Part shown: positions 34,318 through 41,813 of the stretch, piece by piece
Position numbering within the stretch: position 1 is the first letter of the stretch
Layout: each line of letters opens with the position of its first letter
Source: JBLNDJ01 sp050261515
Lineage (GTDB): Bacteria; Acidobacteriota; Terriglobia; Bryobacterales; Bryobacteraceae
Direction: 5' to 3'
Assembly: GCA_050261515.1 (NCBI GenBank)
Contig: JBLNDJ010000051.1
Location: 1 to 64,000, forward strand
Length of the DNA: 64,000 bases
Made by a program: the position numbers and the translations under genes
The notes under the pieces: model-generated
What the model saw: only the letters and a program-made list of their open reading frames with translations
Told to the model about the DNA's origin: nothing
Database searches by the model: none

Positions 34318-36317
34318 ACCAGGGCCTCCAACTCCGCGTAGATCTGCTGCTCGCTGAAGCCCGCCAGATCCGCGCTCTTCGACGGGCATACCGACACGCA
34401 AGTGCCGCAGCCCGTGCACAGCCCCGGGTTGACCCGGGCCGTGCGTTTCACAAACACGCCCTTCGGCGTACGCACTTCCGCGCGCTCGATCGCGTGATAC
34501 GGGCAGGTCCGCACGCACGTGAAGCACGCCGCGCACGTCTTTTCATCGATTCGCGCGATCTCCGGCTCGCGAGTCATTTCCTCGTGGCCGAACATGATCA
34601 GCGCCTTGCTCGCCGCCGCCGATGCCTGCGCGACCGATTCCGGAATGTCCTTCGGACCCTGGCACGCGCCGCAGATGAACACCCCCGCCGACGCCGTTTC
34701 GACCGGCCGCAGCTTCGGATGCGACTCGAGCAAAAACCCGTACCCGTCGTAGCCCACGTTCAGCTTCCGCGCCAGGTCCTTGACGCCCGTTGCCGGCATC
34801 ACGGCCGCCGCCAGCACCACCAGATCGGCCTCGATCGTCACCGGCGTTCCCGCCAGGGTGTCCGCGCCGCGAACGATCAGCTTCCCGTTCTCTTCGTAAA
34901 TCTTCGAAACCCGCCCGCGGTAGTAACGCGCGCCGTCCTGCTCGATCGCGCGCCGCACGAACTCGTCGTAGTTCTTGCCGCCCGCCCGCACGTCCATGTA
35001 GAACACGTGCGCCTGCCCGTCATGCACTTTGTGCTTGTAAAGCATGGCGTGCTTGGCCGTGTACATGCAGCAGATCTTCGAGCAGTACGGCAGGCCCTTC
35101 GCGTCATCTCGCGAGCCGACGCAGGAGATGAACACCACGTTCTTCGGCTCGGCGCCGTCCGAGGGACGCGCGATGCGCCCGCCGGTCGGCCCCGACGCCG
35201 AAACCAGCCGCTCGAACTGAAGCGAATCGATCACGTCCTTGTACTCGCCGTAGCCGTATTCGCCGTAGCCGGAGAGTTGCCCGTTCTCCTGCTCCTTGCC
35301 GATGCTGTAGAGCTTGAACCCGGTCGCCACCACGATCGCGCCCACCTGCTCGGTCACAAGCTTGTCCTGGTCGTCGAACCGGATCGCGCCCGCCTGGCAC
35401 TTCTTCTCGCAAAGCCCGCAGCCCTTGCCCTTCTTGAGCCGCGTGCACTGGTTTTTATCGATCACCGGCCGCGCCGGCACCGCCTGCGGGAACGGGATGT
35501 AAATGGCGGGCCGCATCCCGAGTCCGTAATCGAACTCGCTCGGGTTCTTCTTGATCGGGCACGAATTCCAGCATTCGCCGCAGCCCGTGCACACTGTCGT
35601 ATCGACGTGGCGCGCCTTCTGCCGGATCTTCACCGAGAAGTTGCCGACGAAACCGGAAACGTCCTCGACCTCCGAGTAGCTGTAGAGCTTGATGCGCGGG
35701 TGCTGACCGACTTCGACCATGCGCGGGGTCAGGATGCACTGCGAACAGTCGAGCGTCGGAAAAGTCTCCGAAAGCCCGGCCATTTTGCCGCCGATCGAAG
35801 GCTCGCGCTCGACCAGCGCCACCTCGTAGCCCGCCTCGGCGATGTCGAGCGCAGCCTGGATGCCCGCCACCCCGCCGCCGATCACGAGCGCCCGCCGCGT
35901 CACGGGAACGCGAATCGGTTGAAGCTCCTCGTCCCAGTTGACCTTCGCGACCGCCATCCGGATCAGTTCCGAGGCTTTCTTCGTCGCGGCGGCCCGGTCG
36001 TGATGGACCCACGAGCACTGCTCGCGGATATTCGCCATCTCGACCTTGTAAGGATTCACGCCCGCCGCGGCCGCGGCGTTGCGGAACGTCCGCAGGTGCA
36101 TGTGCGGCGAGCAGGACGCCACCACCACCGCGTCCAGTTGCTCGCTCGCGATCTTCTCGCGCACCAGCGTCTGGCCCGGGTCCGAGCACATGTACTTGTA
36201 GTTCACCGAGCAGCGCACGCCCGGCAGCTTCGCGGCATCGGCCGCGACTTTCTCGACATCGACGTTGCGGGCGATGTTCTCCCCGCACCAGCAGGTGAAA
36301 ACTCCGATTCGCGACAT
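34314..36317 (-). CDS. hdrA: HdrA, FAD-containing bifurcating subunit homologue
   Basis: This 667-residue protein has an N-terminal HdrA domain (GVFTCWCGENIARNV; SCSPHMHLRTFRNAAAAAGV). An FAD Rossmann domain follows near 144 (VIGGGVAGIQAALDIAEAGY), then the HdrA cluster motif DCSQCILTPRM, encoded with Cys rather than Sec. Further motifs are CTGCGECWNSCP near 240 and GCGLCEKKCQ, and two C-terminal ferredoxin motifs near 592 and 632. HdrA proteins split electron pairs between ferredoxin and a disulfide. It stands in the order hdrCBA-mvhD. Confidence 0.95.
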   Translation of the reverse strand: MSRIGVFTCWCGENIARNVDVEKVAADAAKLPGVRCSVNYKYMCSDPGQTLVREKIASEQLDAVVVASCSPHMHLRTFRNAAAAAGVNPYKVEMANIREQCSWVHHDRAAATKKASELIRMAVAKVNWDEELQPIRVPVTRRALVIGGGVAGIQAALDIAEAGYEVALVEREPSIGGKMAGLSETFPTLDCSQCILTPRMVEVGQHPRIKLYSYSEVEDVSGFVGNFSVKIRQKARHVDTTVCTGCGECWNSCPIKKNPSEFDYGLGMRPAIYIPFPQAVPARPVIDKNQCTRLKKGKGCGLCEKKCQAGAIRFDDQDKLVTEQVGAIVVATGFKLYSIGKEQENGQLSGYGEYGYGEYKDVIDSLQFERLVSASGPTGGRIARPSDGAEPKNVVFISCVGSRDDAKGLPYCSKICCMYTAKHAMLYKHKVHDGQAHVFYMDVRAGGKNYDEFVRRAIEQDGARYYRGRVSKIYEENGKLIVRGADTLAGTPVTIEADLVVLAAAVMPATGVKDLARKLNVGYDGYGFLLESHPKLRPVETASAGVFICGACQGPKDIPESVAQASAAASKALIMFGHEEMTREPEIARIDEKTCAACFTCVRTCPYHAIERAEVRTPKGVFVKRTARVNPGLCTGCGTCVSVCPSKSADLAGFSEQQIYAELEALV

Positions 36318-36323
36318 CGCCGT

Positions 36324-37166
36324 CTAGCCTCGATACACGAAATGGCGATTGATCCCCAGCGCATCGTCGGACAGGCCGAGCGCCATTCCGACGAGGTCGG
36401 AAAGATAGTAAATCGTCATATCGTGCCGTACCGAAAACCGCCGCTCGATGTCCTCTTGCTTCATATCGAGGTTCACGTGGCACATCGGGCAGGCCACCAC
36501 GACGCAATTCGCGCCGTGCGCGGCGGCATTCGACAGAATCTTGTGCGAGAGCTCGAGCACGCTCTCTTCGTTTGCCATCGTAAGGCCGGCGCCGCAGCAC
36601 TCGGTCTTGTAGTTCCAGTCCACGGTCTTTGCGCCAAGCGCTCCGAGCAGCGTCTCCATCGAGGAGGGCCGCTCGCAGTCGTCGAAGCGCAGCGTCTCGG
36701 CCGGGCGCGTGAGCAGGCAGCCGTAATAGCAGGCCGCCTCGATGTGCTCGAGAGGCCGCACCACTGCGCCCTTGATCCGCTCCACTCCGATCTTCTGGAA
36801 AACCTGGATCAGGTTCAGGACATCCGTCTTCGCGTCGAGTTCGAGTTCGACGATCTCGGCCACGCGCTTCCGCATGGCGTCGTCGCTCCGCAGCACTTCC
36901 TCGGCCTTCAGCAGCTCCATCGAGCACATCGGGCAAGGGGCAAGGACTTCGCCGAAGCCGTCCCGCCCGGCCAGCCCCAGGTTCCGCGCCGGAAGCGCGA
37001 TCGAAAGCTGCCGGTTGATGCAGTGCGCCGCGGTCGCGCCGCAGCAGATCCAGTCGTTCACTTCCCGGAGCCGGACGCCCAACGCGTCCAGGCACGCCCG
37101 CACCGACGTCTCGTAATCGTTCGACGTGCCGTGCAGCGCGCAGCCGGGATAATAGCCGATCTCCAT
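36324..37166 (-). CDS. hdrB: HdrB, catalytic subunit of a heterodisulfide-reductase-like enzyme
   Basis: This 280-residue protein has two complete CCG-type motifs. The first is C9-x31-C41C42-x35-C78xxC81, exactly within the HdrB consensus; the second runs from ACYYGCLL through TECCGAGL to ACPMCHVN. In methanogens these bind two noncubane [4Fe-4S] clusters that cleave CoM-S-S-CoB. Bacteria of this kind lack those thiols, so the disulfide (DsrC-like protein or other thiol) is unknown; none is encoded nearby. The ATG overlaps the hdrC stop by 1 nt. Confidence 0.94.
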   Translation of the reverse strand: MEIGYYPGCALHGTSNDYETSVRACLDALGVRLREVNDWICCGATAAHCINRQLSIALPARNLGLAGRDGFGEVLAPCPMCSMELLKAEEVLRSDDAMRKRVAEIVELELDAKTDVLNLIQVFQKIGVERIKGAVVRPLEHIEAACYYGCLLTRPAETLRFDDCERPSSMETLLGALGAKTVDWNYKTECCGAGLTMANEESVLELSHKILSNAAAHGANCVVVACPMCHVNLDMKQEDIERRFSVRHDMTIYYLSDLVGMALGLSDDALGINRHFVYRG

Positions 37167-37738
37167 CAGTTCTCCGCCTCGCTCAGGCAGCGGTCGAAGA
37201 TGCGCTCCACCAGTTCGCGGTCCCTCACCTTCGCGCTATTCAGCTTCAATTTGCCGCGTACGCCCAGGCGCGGCGCGAGCATCGCGTTCCGGAACAGGAA
37301 CGGGATCTCGAGGTCCTTCAAAAAGGCCGAAGTCTTGAACGCGCCGATGAGTTCCAGCTCGTTCAGCCGGCCGTTGCGGCGTATGTTCCGCAGGAAAGCT
37401 TTTTGAAACAGCACGGTGCGGCTCTCGCCCGGCGCGGGCCCCGCCCGTTCCACCGAGAACTGCCGCAAATCGTCGATGATGCCCGCGCAATCCACCGATT
37501 TCGGGCAGCGCGTCGTGCACGTCTGGCACGAAACGCACTCCCAGATCGCTCGCGACCCCGCGGCTTTTTCCGCCTGGCCGAGCTGCACCAGCCGCACGAG
37601 CTGGTTCGGCATCACATCCATGCGCGCCGCCACCGGGCACCCGGCCGTGCACTTGCCGCATTGGTAGCAGTCGCCCGCACTCGGAATCGCGGTGAGGCGG
37701 GCGCCTTCCTGTACCGGCGCGAAAGCTCCATCGCTCAC
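37166..37738 (-). CDS. hdrC: HdrC, 4Fe-4S electron-transfer subunit
   Basis: This 190-residue protein has two classical ferredoxin motifs (CYQCGKCTAGCP and CVSCQTCTTRCP) followed by a helical C-terminus (FLRNIRRNGRLNELELIGAF). It links HdrA to HdrB. The start is a GTG at 37738 with GGAGG 7 nt before it; it overlaps the marR stop by 4 nt (GTGA). An in-frame upstream extension exists but lies inside marR and is not protein-like. Confidence 0.93.
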   Translation of the reverse strand: MSDGAFAPVQEGARLTAIPSAGDCYQCGKCTAGCPVAARMDVMPNQLVRLVQLGQAEKAAGSRAIWECVSCQTCTTRCPKSVDCAGIIDDLRQFSVERAGPAPGESRTVLFQKAFLRNIRRNGRLNELELIGAFKTSAFLKDLEIPFLFRNAMLAPRLGVRGKLKLNSAKVRDRELVERIFDRCLSEAEN

Positions 37739-38343
37739 CGGATCGCCTCCTTTACCTGCGTCAGCCCCGTTTGCGGCCTGAGCATGCGCGTGCGCAGCGA
37801 GCGGCACCGCTCCGGCATCTTGGTCTGGCGCACGGAGCATGTATCGCCGTGCATGTAGCATTGCAGGCAGATCTCTTCCGCCTTGGCGCTGCTGTTGAGC
37901 AGCGCGGCCGAGAGGCGCTCGAGCACACGCGCCGCCGACTTCAACTCTTCCGGCGAGAACTTCTCGAAGGTGTGGGCGAGCCGGTCCGCCTTGAGGCTTT
38001 CATATTTGCCGAGGACGTCGCGGCCGAAGCGCGTGAGCGTGAGTTCGGTCAGGCGGCGGTCGGTCTTCGCCTCGCGCCGGGCCAACAGCTTGCGCCGCAC
38101 TAGCCGGTCCACCGATTTGCTGGCCGCCGCGGCGCTCACGTCCAGCAGCGCCGCCAGCTCGCTCAGCGTGCGCGAGCCCGAGTAGTTGATCAGCTTGAGC
38201 ACGGTCACCTGCGTCGGAGTGAGCCGGTGATCGCCCGACTCGGCCAGAATCTCGTCCTCCACCACGCTGCTCACCGCCCGCGAGAACACGCGCGTGCTTC
38301 CCACGACGGCTTCGATCAATTGCACCGTTGCTGGTTCCGTCAT
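37735..38343 (-). CDS. MarR-family regulator with C-terminal Cys cluster
   Basis: This 202-residue protein has a MarR winged helix-turn-helix (LTPTQVTVLKLINYSGSRTL, AALLDVSAAAASKSVDRLVR, RREAKTDRRLTELTLT) at residues ~40-115. A helical dimerisation region comes next, and then a tail absent from ordinary MarR proteins with Cys159, 162, 169 and 180 (EICLQCYMHGDTCSVRQTK). That spacing could bind an Fe-S cluster or Zn, or form redox disulfides. It sits between rex and hdrC with 4-nt overlaps on both sides, so it very probably controls this operon. The ATG at 38343 has AGGGA upstream. Confidence 0.88.
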   Translation of the reverse strand: MTEPATVQLIEAVVGSTRVFSRAVSSVVEDEILAESGDHRLTPTQVTVLKLINYSGSRTLSELAALLDVSAAAASKSVDRLVRRKLLARREAKTDRRLTELTLTRFGRDVLGKYESLKADRLAHTFEKFSPEELKSAARVLERLSAALLNSSAKAEEICLQCYMHGDTCSVRQTKMPERCRSLRTRMLRPQTGLTQVKEAIR

Positions 38344-39005
38344 GCCGTTTGTCCCTTCGCCTTGGTATCGCTGTCTTCCTCGGCCCGCGCCAGCCTGCAC
38401 GAAAGCGCCGCCAGCGGGAAGTAGAAATCTTCGTTTTGCACGAATACGCCTTTGGAAACGTGGACCGGGATCGGGGCCAGGTTCCAAATCGCCTTCACGC
38501 CCCCGCTGACCATAAGATCGGCGGCGGCCTGCGCCGTCGCGGCCGGGACCGTGATGATCCCCACCTGCACGTTCATCGCGCGCGCGAAGCCCGGCAGGAA
38601 GCCGAGCGGCCGGACCTCGAACCCGTGGGCGTCGCTGCCGATCAGCCGCTCATGGGCCTCGAAAACGCCCACGATCTTGAGGCCATATTTGCTGAAGTTG
38701 TTGAAGCCGAGCAGAGCCAGACCGAGGCTGTCCGCCCCGGCCAGAACCGCGTTCTTCAGCTTGTCCCACCCCAGGAAATGTTCAATCGCGTTGATTAATG
38801 CGGAAACGGAATAGCCGACTCGCGGCTTGCCGGCGAGACCCGTGACTTCGAGATCTTTCCTGATTTGGGATTGGTCGAGGCCGAGGTCCTTGCCAATGCT
38901 GCTGCAAGACACAACGGAGATGCCGCCCGCCTGAAGCCGCCGGAGGTGATGGCAGTAGGCAGGGAGTCGGCGTAAAGTAGGCTCTGGTAAAGGTTTACGG
39001 CTCAC
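38340..39005 (-). CDS. rex: Rex-like redox-sensing transcriptional repressor
   Basis: This 221-residue protein has the Rex winged helix (EPTLRRLPAYCHHLRRLQAG, SSIGKDLGLDQSQIRKDLEV) and the GYSVSALINAIEHFLG linker. A Rossmann domain starts with NAVLAGADSLGLALLGF. Rex proteins leave DNA when NADH rises and typically control hydrogenase and fermentation genes. Here the second Gly of the GxGxxG loop is Asp and the usual acidic FDxD strand end reads FEAH, so NADH sensing may differ. The GTG at 39005 follows GGGAGG by 8 nt. It is the first gene of the operon. Confidence 0.9.
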   Translation of the reverse strand: MSRKPLPEPTLRRLPAYCHHLRRLQAGGISVVSCSSIGKDLGLDQSQIRKDLEVTGLAGKPRVGYSVSALINAIEHFLGWDKLKNAVLAGADSLGLALLGFNNFSKYGLKIVGVFEAHERLIGSDAHGFEVRPLGFLPGFARAMNVQVGIITVPAATAQAAADLMVSGGVKAIWNLAPIPVHVSKGVFVQNEDFYFPLAALSCRLARAEEDSDTKAKGQTA

Positions 39006-39027
39006 AGCGAAACCTCCCGAAAGGTGG

Positions 39028-39060
39028 TCGCCAAATCGAGAAATCTTTCTCGTTTTGCGA
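39028..39060 (-). promoter_or_regulatory. Extended ~32-bp dyad in the rex leader
   Basis: A core CGAGAAA-N2-TTTCTCG palindrome (39037-39052) extends to about 32 bp of near-symmetry with one gap and one mismatch (TCGC(C)AAA arms). It lies between the candidate promoter and the rex GTG. It is a likely operator for Rex or the MarR protein, or a leader hairpin. It does not match the common TTGTGA-N6-TCACAA Rex consensus. Confidence 0.55.
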
Positions 39061-39102
39061 TTTGTCGAGCCGTTTCCGGTATCACTGGGCTCCTAAGAGT
39101 CC

Positions 39103-39131
39103 ACTATAACAGAGTTTCAGAGGTGTATAAA
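39103..39131 (-). promoter_or_regulatory. Candidate promoter of the rex-hdr-flx-hox operon
   Basis: On the minus strand TTTATA (39131-39126) and TATAGT (39108-39103) are 17 nt apart, and an AT-rich stretch lies just upstream, unlike the surrounding GC-rich DNA. The leader would be about 90 nt. Confidence 0.45.
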
Positions 39132-39147
39132 TTAAATTATGCTAAAT

Positions 39148-39165
39148 TCAGGAAATCATTCCTGA
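39148..39165. promoter_or_regulatory. 18-bp inverted repeat upstream of the operon promoter
   Basis: TCAGGAA-N4-TTCCTGA is a perfect palindrome with 7-bp arms, about 17 bp upstream of the -35-like box. Its length and symmetry suit a MarR-family operator. The stretch between here and the 48-residue gene shows nothing else. Confidence 0.5.
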
Positions 39166-39268
39166 TTGTGTCCGCCAATCAGCACCACACGCCCGTGTAG
39201 AGCGGATCCCCGTCCGGAGCGGACCCCCCTGGCCGGCACTGCGGGCAAGACACGCCGCGGGATGCGGC

Positions 39269-39415
39269 CTAATCTTCCTCGGAACGCCGCTCCAACTCCT
39301 TCTTTCGGAGCTTCTTCCGCTTGTCCTGGTGGCGCTGCGCGGGGCGGGGCATGGGTTTGCGGACACTTTTCCTGATTTCCTCGCGATCGAGGATGATCGG
39401 CTTCTGCTTCTTCAT
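39269..39415 (-). CDS. Small, highly basic protein (48 aa) of unknown function
   Basis: The ATG at 39415 is preceded by a strong Shine-Dalgarno (AGAAGGA, 5 nt spacing). The product begins MKKQKPIILDREEIRK and ends KKLRKKELERRSEED; over a third of the residues are Lys or Arg. It has no membrane segment and no Cys. It is too short for standard gene calls, but the ribosome-binding site and biased composition support a real gene, perhaps nucleic-acid or ribosome associated. It lies alone between the hydrogenase operon and the glycosidase gene. Confidence 0.6.
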   Translation of the reverse strand: MKKQKPIILDREEIRKSVRKPMPRPAQRHQDKRKKLRKKELERRSEED

Positions 39416-39470
39416 TCAGTCCTTCTGAAGGCCGGGCGCTTCGGCGCTGGCGCGGGTGCCATGACTCTTT

Positions 39471-41813
39471 TTACCAGGAAAACGAAATTTCGTGGCGCTG
39501 GTAGCCGGTCCCCGCGGGAAATTTCACGCGCAGCTTCCCTTCACGGAGCGTCCCGCCCGCGACTCGAACTCCGGTCCGGTTGAAGCGCACCGGGAGATCC
39601 ACGACGGTCCCGCTCGGCGCTTCAAGCTCGGCAGTGTACCCGTTGGGCGTCGCCCGCTCCTCAACCGCCTTCAAATCAGCAGTTTCCGATCCGGGGAGCG
39701 GGAGGCAGTGGGGCAGGGAGAGCTCGACCGGCGGGAGCGGGAACTGGAAACGGCGCCCGTCGCTCGCGCTCACAATGAGCTGGTCCCCGTTCCTAACATA
39801 TTGAAGGTCCAGGCGTTTACCGCCTAGCGGGACGTTGCGCAGGCGGGCGGAATCCCAGTGCGCCGGCAGGTGTGGCTGGCGCGGCCGATCGCCCTCGAGG
39901 CCGAACAGGCCGCGCAGCGCGGGCACGAGCACCATGGCAGAGGACCACAACTGGTGCGAGCTGCTGCGTCCAAGTGGTTGAAAGAACTGGCCGGAGAGCA
40001 GCTCGGTCACCGAGCCCGCATCCTGGGTCCAGGTCAGGCCGGCGTTCTGCATCAGGTGGGCGTAGCCGGAGAGCGGCCGCCCGGTCCGGTACTCAGCGAG
40101 TGACACCCAGCCGGTAAACAGGGGCCAAACCGAGCCCTGATGGTAGCTAATCGGGTCATAAAATGGCGTTTTTATGCTCAAATCGCGCGTTCCCCAGGCG
40201 GTTGAGAACTCGGACGACGCCCAGCGGCTCAGCATCGGCCCGGCCAGCGGAAGCGCGAGCCGCCCGGTCCACCAGGTCACGGCGGGGTAGATGGTCGCGG
40301 TCGAATCGAGCGTGCCGTCCGGGTTGCGGCTGAAGGCGTAGAAGCGGCGGCCGGGTTCGTAATACTCCTTTTCCAGGGCTTCCCGGATGTGCCGGGCCTG
40401 GTCGCGCGCGGCGGCGGCAAGCGCGGGTTCGTTCATCGCCGCGGCCAGGCGCGACATGGAATCCGCCGACTGCTGGTCGAGCGCCGCGAGGTAGATCTCC
40501 TGGTGCGGCATCCCGGGCGGCCAGGATTCGACCCAGCCCGTCCCTTCGGTGTTCTCGTAGATGCCGTCGCCGTCGGAGTCGTGGGCGCGGGTGAAGGCAT
40601 AGGCGCGCCGGACCGCATCCCAGTGCTTGCGCACGAACGCCGCATCGCCGCTCGTTGCCAGGTAGTCCTCCATCGCCATGACGAACAGGGGCGTGGAGTC
40701 GGCTGCCGCGAAGAAATACGGGGTCGCCTTCCAGTCCACGAGGTCGGCGGTTTGGGAAAACTCATGCATGATCTTGCCGTCGTCGCGCTGGCGGCGGACG
40801 AGGAACTCGAGCGAGTCGCGTGTGAGCGCAAAATCGCCGTACCCGTTGAGGGCGTAGGTAGTCCAGAGCGTGTCGCGCCCGAAGAACCAGCCAAAGCCGG
40901 GGCGCGCGGAATCGCCGGACGAGTAGAAGCCGGCGACAAGCCCGGTCTCGCCGTGGAAACGGACGCGGCACTGGTCGATCGCGATTTCGGCCCAGCGAAG
41001 CGCGAGGTTGAACTGCGCATCGGGCGTCTCAGCCGTCAGGCGGGTGTCGAAGAAATGAGCGTAGTAGTTCTCGGCCGCGGCATAGGACGCCGGAATGCGC
41101 GCATTCAACCCGGCCAGCCGATTGCCGTCGCCGAGCGCGAACAGGAGCGGGAAGAGCAGGTTCGAATCCGTCCTGGGATCGAACCGCAGCTTGAACTCGA
41201 CCGGGTAGGTCTTAGGCCGCTCCTGGGACGGCGGAAGCACGCCGGGCTGGGCTCGCGGCATCGCGACCGCCGCCGTCAAGGAAGGATCGTCCGTGTGAAG
41301 GATGTAGTAACCGTCCTTCACCCACTCGGCGCTGGGCGTTCCGAAGCTGGGAGCCGGCCACATGCGCAGCATATCCGGCTTGAAACGGAACGTGAGGCGC
41401 AGGGGCCGCGCCGAGGCGATCTCGAAAAGCACGAGCGGCGGCCCGTCGCGCGGCGCGAACATGCGCTGCTTCACGGTGAACGCCGCGTGCGAGTAGGTGA
41501 TGGTGGTCATGGCGGGCGCGACTTCGATCGCGGCCGCGTGTTCGGCCAACTCGATCGGCACAGGGTAGTCGTCAAGCTCCGCCGTGATGGAGAAACGGCT
41601 CAGAATCTTGACCGGAAACTGCCAGGCCTCGAAGGCGCCGCTGTGGTCGCCGAAGATCGCGCCGTACTCTCCCGCGACCGTGAAGGGCTTTGCAAACTGG
41701 GCCGGCTGCACGATGGTGAGCGGATCCGGCCGGATCGGGAAGCGCGGGACCGGTGCAAGTTGGGCGGCGGCCGCAGCCGCCGCCCACAACGCGACGGGGA
41801 GTGCTTTTACCAC
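39471..41813 (-). CDS. Secreted glycogen-debranching/amylo-1,6-glucosidase-like glycosidase
   Basis: This 780-residue protein has a signal peptide (LPVALWAAAAAAAQLAPV). Its N-terminal beta-sandwich of ~260 residues is followed by an (alpha/alpha)6 barrel (RPGFGWFFGRDTLWTTYALN, YENTEGTGWVESWPPGMPHQ, YDPISYHQGSVWPLFTGW), and a C-terminal beta domain. The FFGRDT and HQGSVWP strings are typical of the debranching-enzyme-like (GH133/GH63-like) clan. The substrate is an alpha-glucan or another oligosaccharide; it cannot be fixed. Its start lies 7 nt inside the end of the TonB-dependent receptor gene, making a receptor-enzyme operon. Confidence 0.83.
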   Translation of the reverse strand: MVKALPVALWAAAAAAAQLAPVPRFPIRPDPLTIVQPAQFAKPFTVAGEYGAIFGDHSGAFEAWQFPVKILSRFSITAELDDYPVPIELAEHAAAIEVAPAMTTITYSHAAFTVKQRMFAPRDGPPLVLFEIASARPLRLTFRFKPDMLRMWPAPSFGTPSAEWVKDGYYILHTDDPSLTAAVAMPRAQPGVLPPSQERPKTYPVEFKLRFDPRTDSNLLFPLLFALGDGNRLAGLNARIPASYAAAENYYAHFFDTRLTAETPDAQFNLALRWAEIAIDQCRVRFHGETGLVAGFYSSGDSARPGFGWFFGRDTLWTTYALNGYGDFALTRDSLEFLVRRQRDDGKIMHEFSQTADLVDWKATPYFFAAADSTPLFVMAMEDYLATSGDAAFVRKHWDAVRRAYAFTRAHDSDGDGIYENTEGTGWVESWPPGMPHQEIYLAALDQQSADSMSRLAAAMNEPALAAAARDQARHIREALEKEYYEPGRRFYAFSRNPDGTLDSTATIYPAVTWWTGRLALPLAGPMLSRWASSEFSTAWGTRDLSIKTPFYDPISYHQGSVWPLFTGWVSLAEYRTGRPLSGYAHLMQNAGLTWTQDAGSVTELLSGQFFQPLGRSSSHQLWSSAMVLVPALRGLFGLEGDRPRQPHLPAHWDSARLRNVPLGGKRLDLQYVRNGDQLIVSASDGRRFQFPLPPVELSLPHCLPLPGSETADLKAVEERATPNGYTAELEAPSGTVVDLPVRFNRTGVRVAGGTLREGKLRVKFPAGTGYQRHEISFSW

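Noticed and set aside
34314..36317. Possible selenocysteine in HdrA
   Set aside because: The cluster motif is encoded with Cys (DCSQC) and no in-frame TGA occurs.
34494..37406. A plus-strand open frame of 970 codons opposite hdrA-hdrB-hdrC
   Set aside because: It is His/Arg-rich, low-complexity translation caused by GC-rich codon bias of the true minus-strand genes, whose cysteine motifs are unmistakable. The same holds for the long antisense frames opposite hoxH-hoxY (26246-28750), mreC-mreB (10238-12562) and mrdA (7665-9566).
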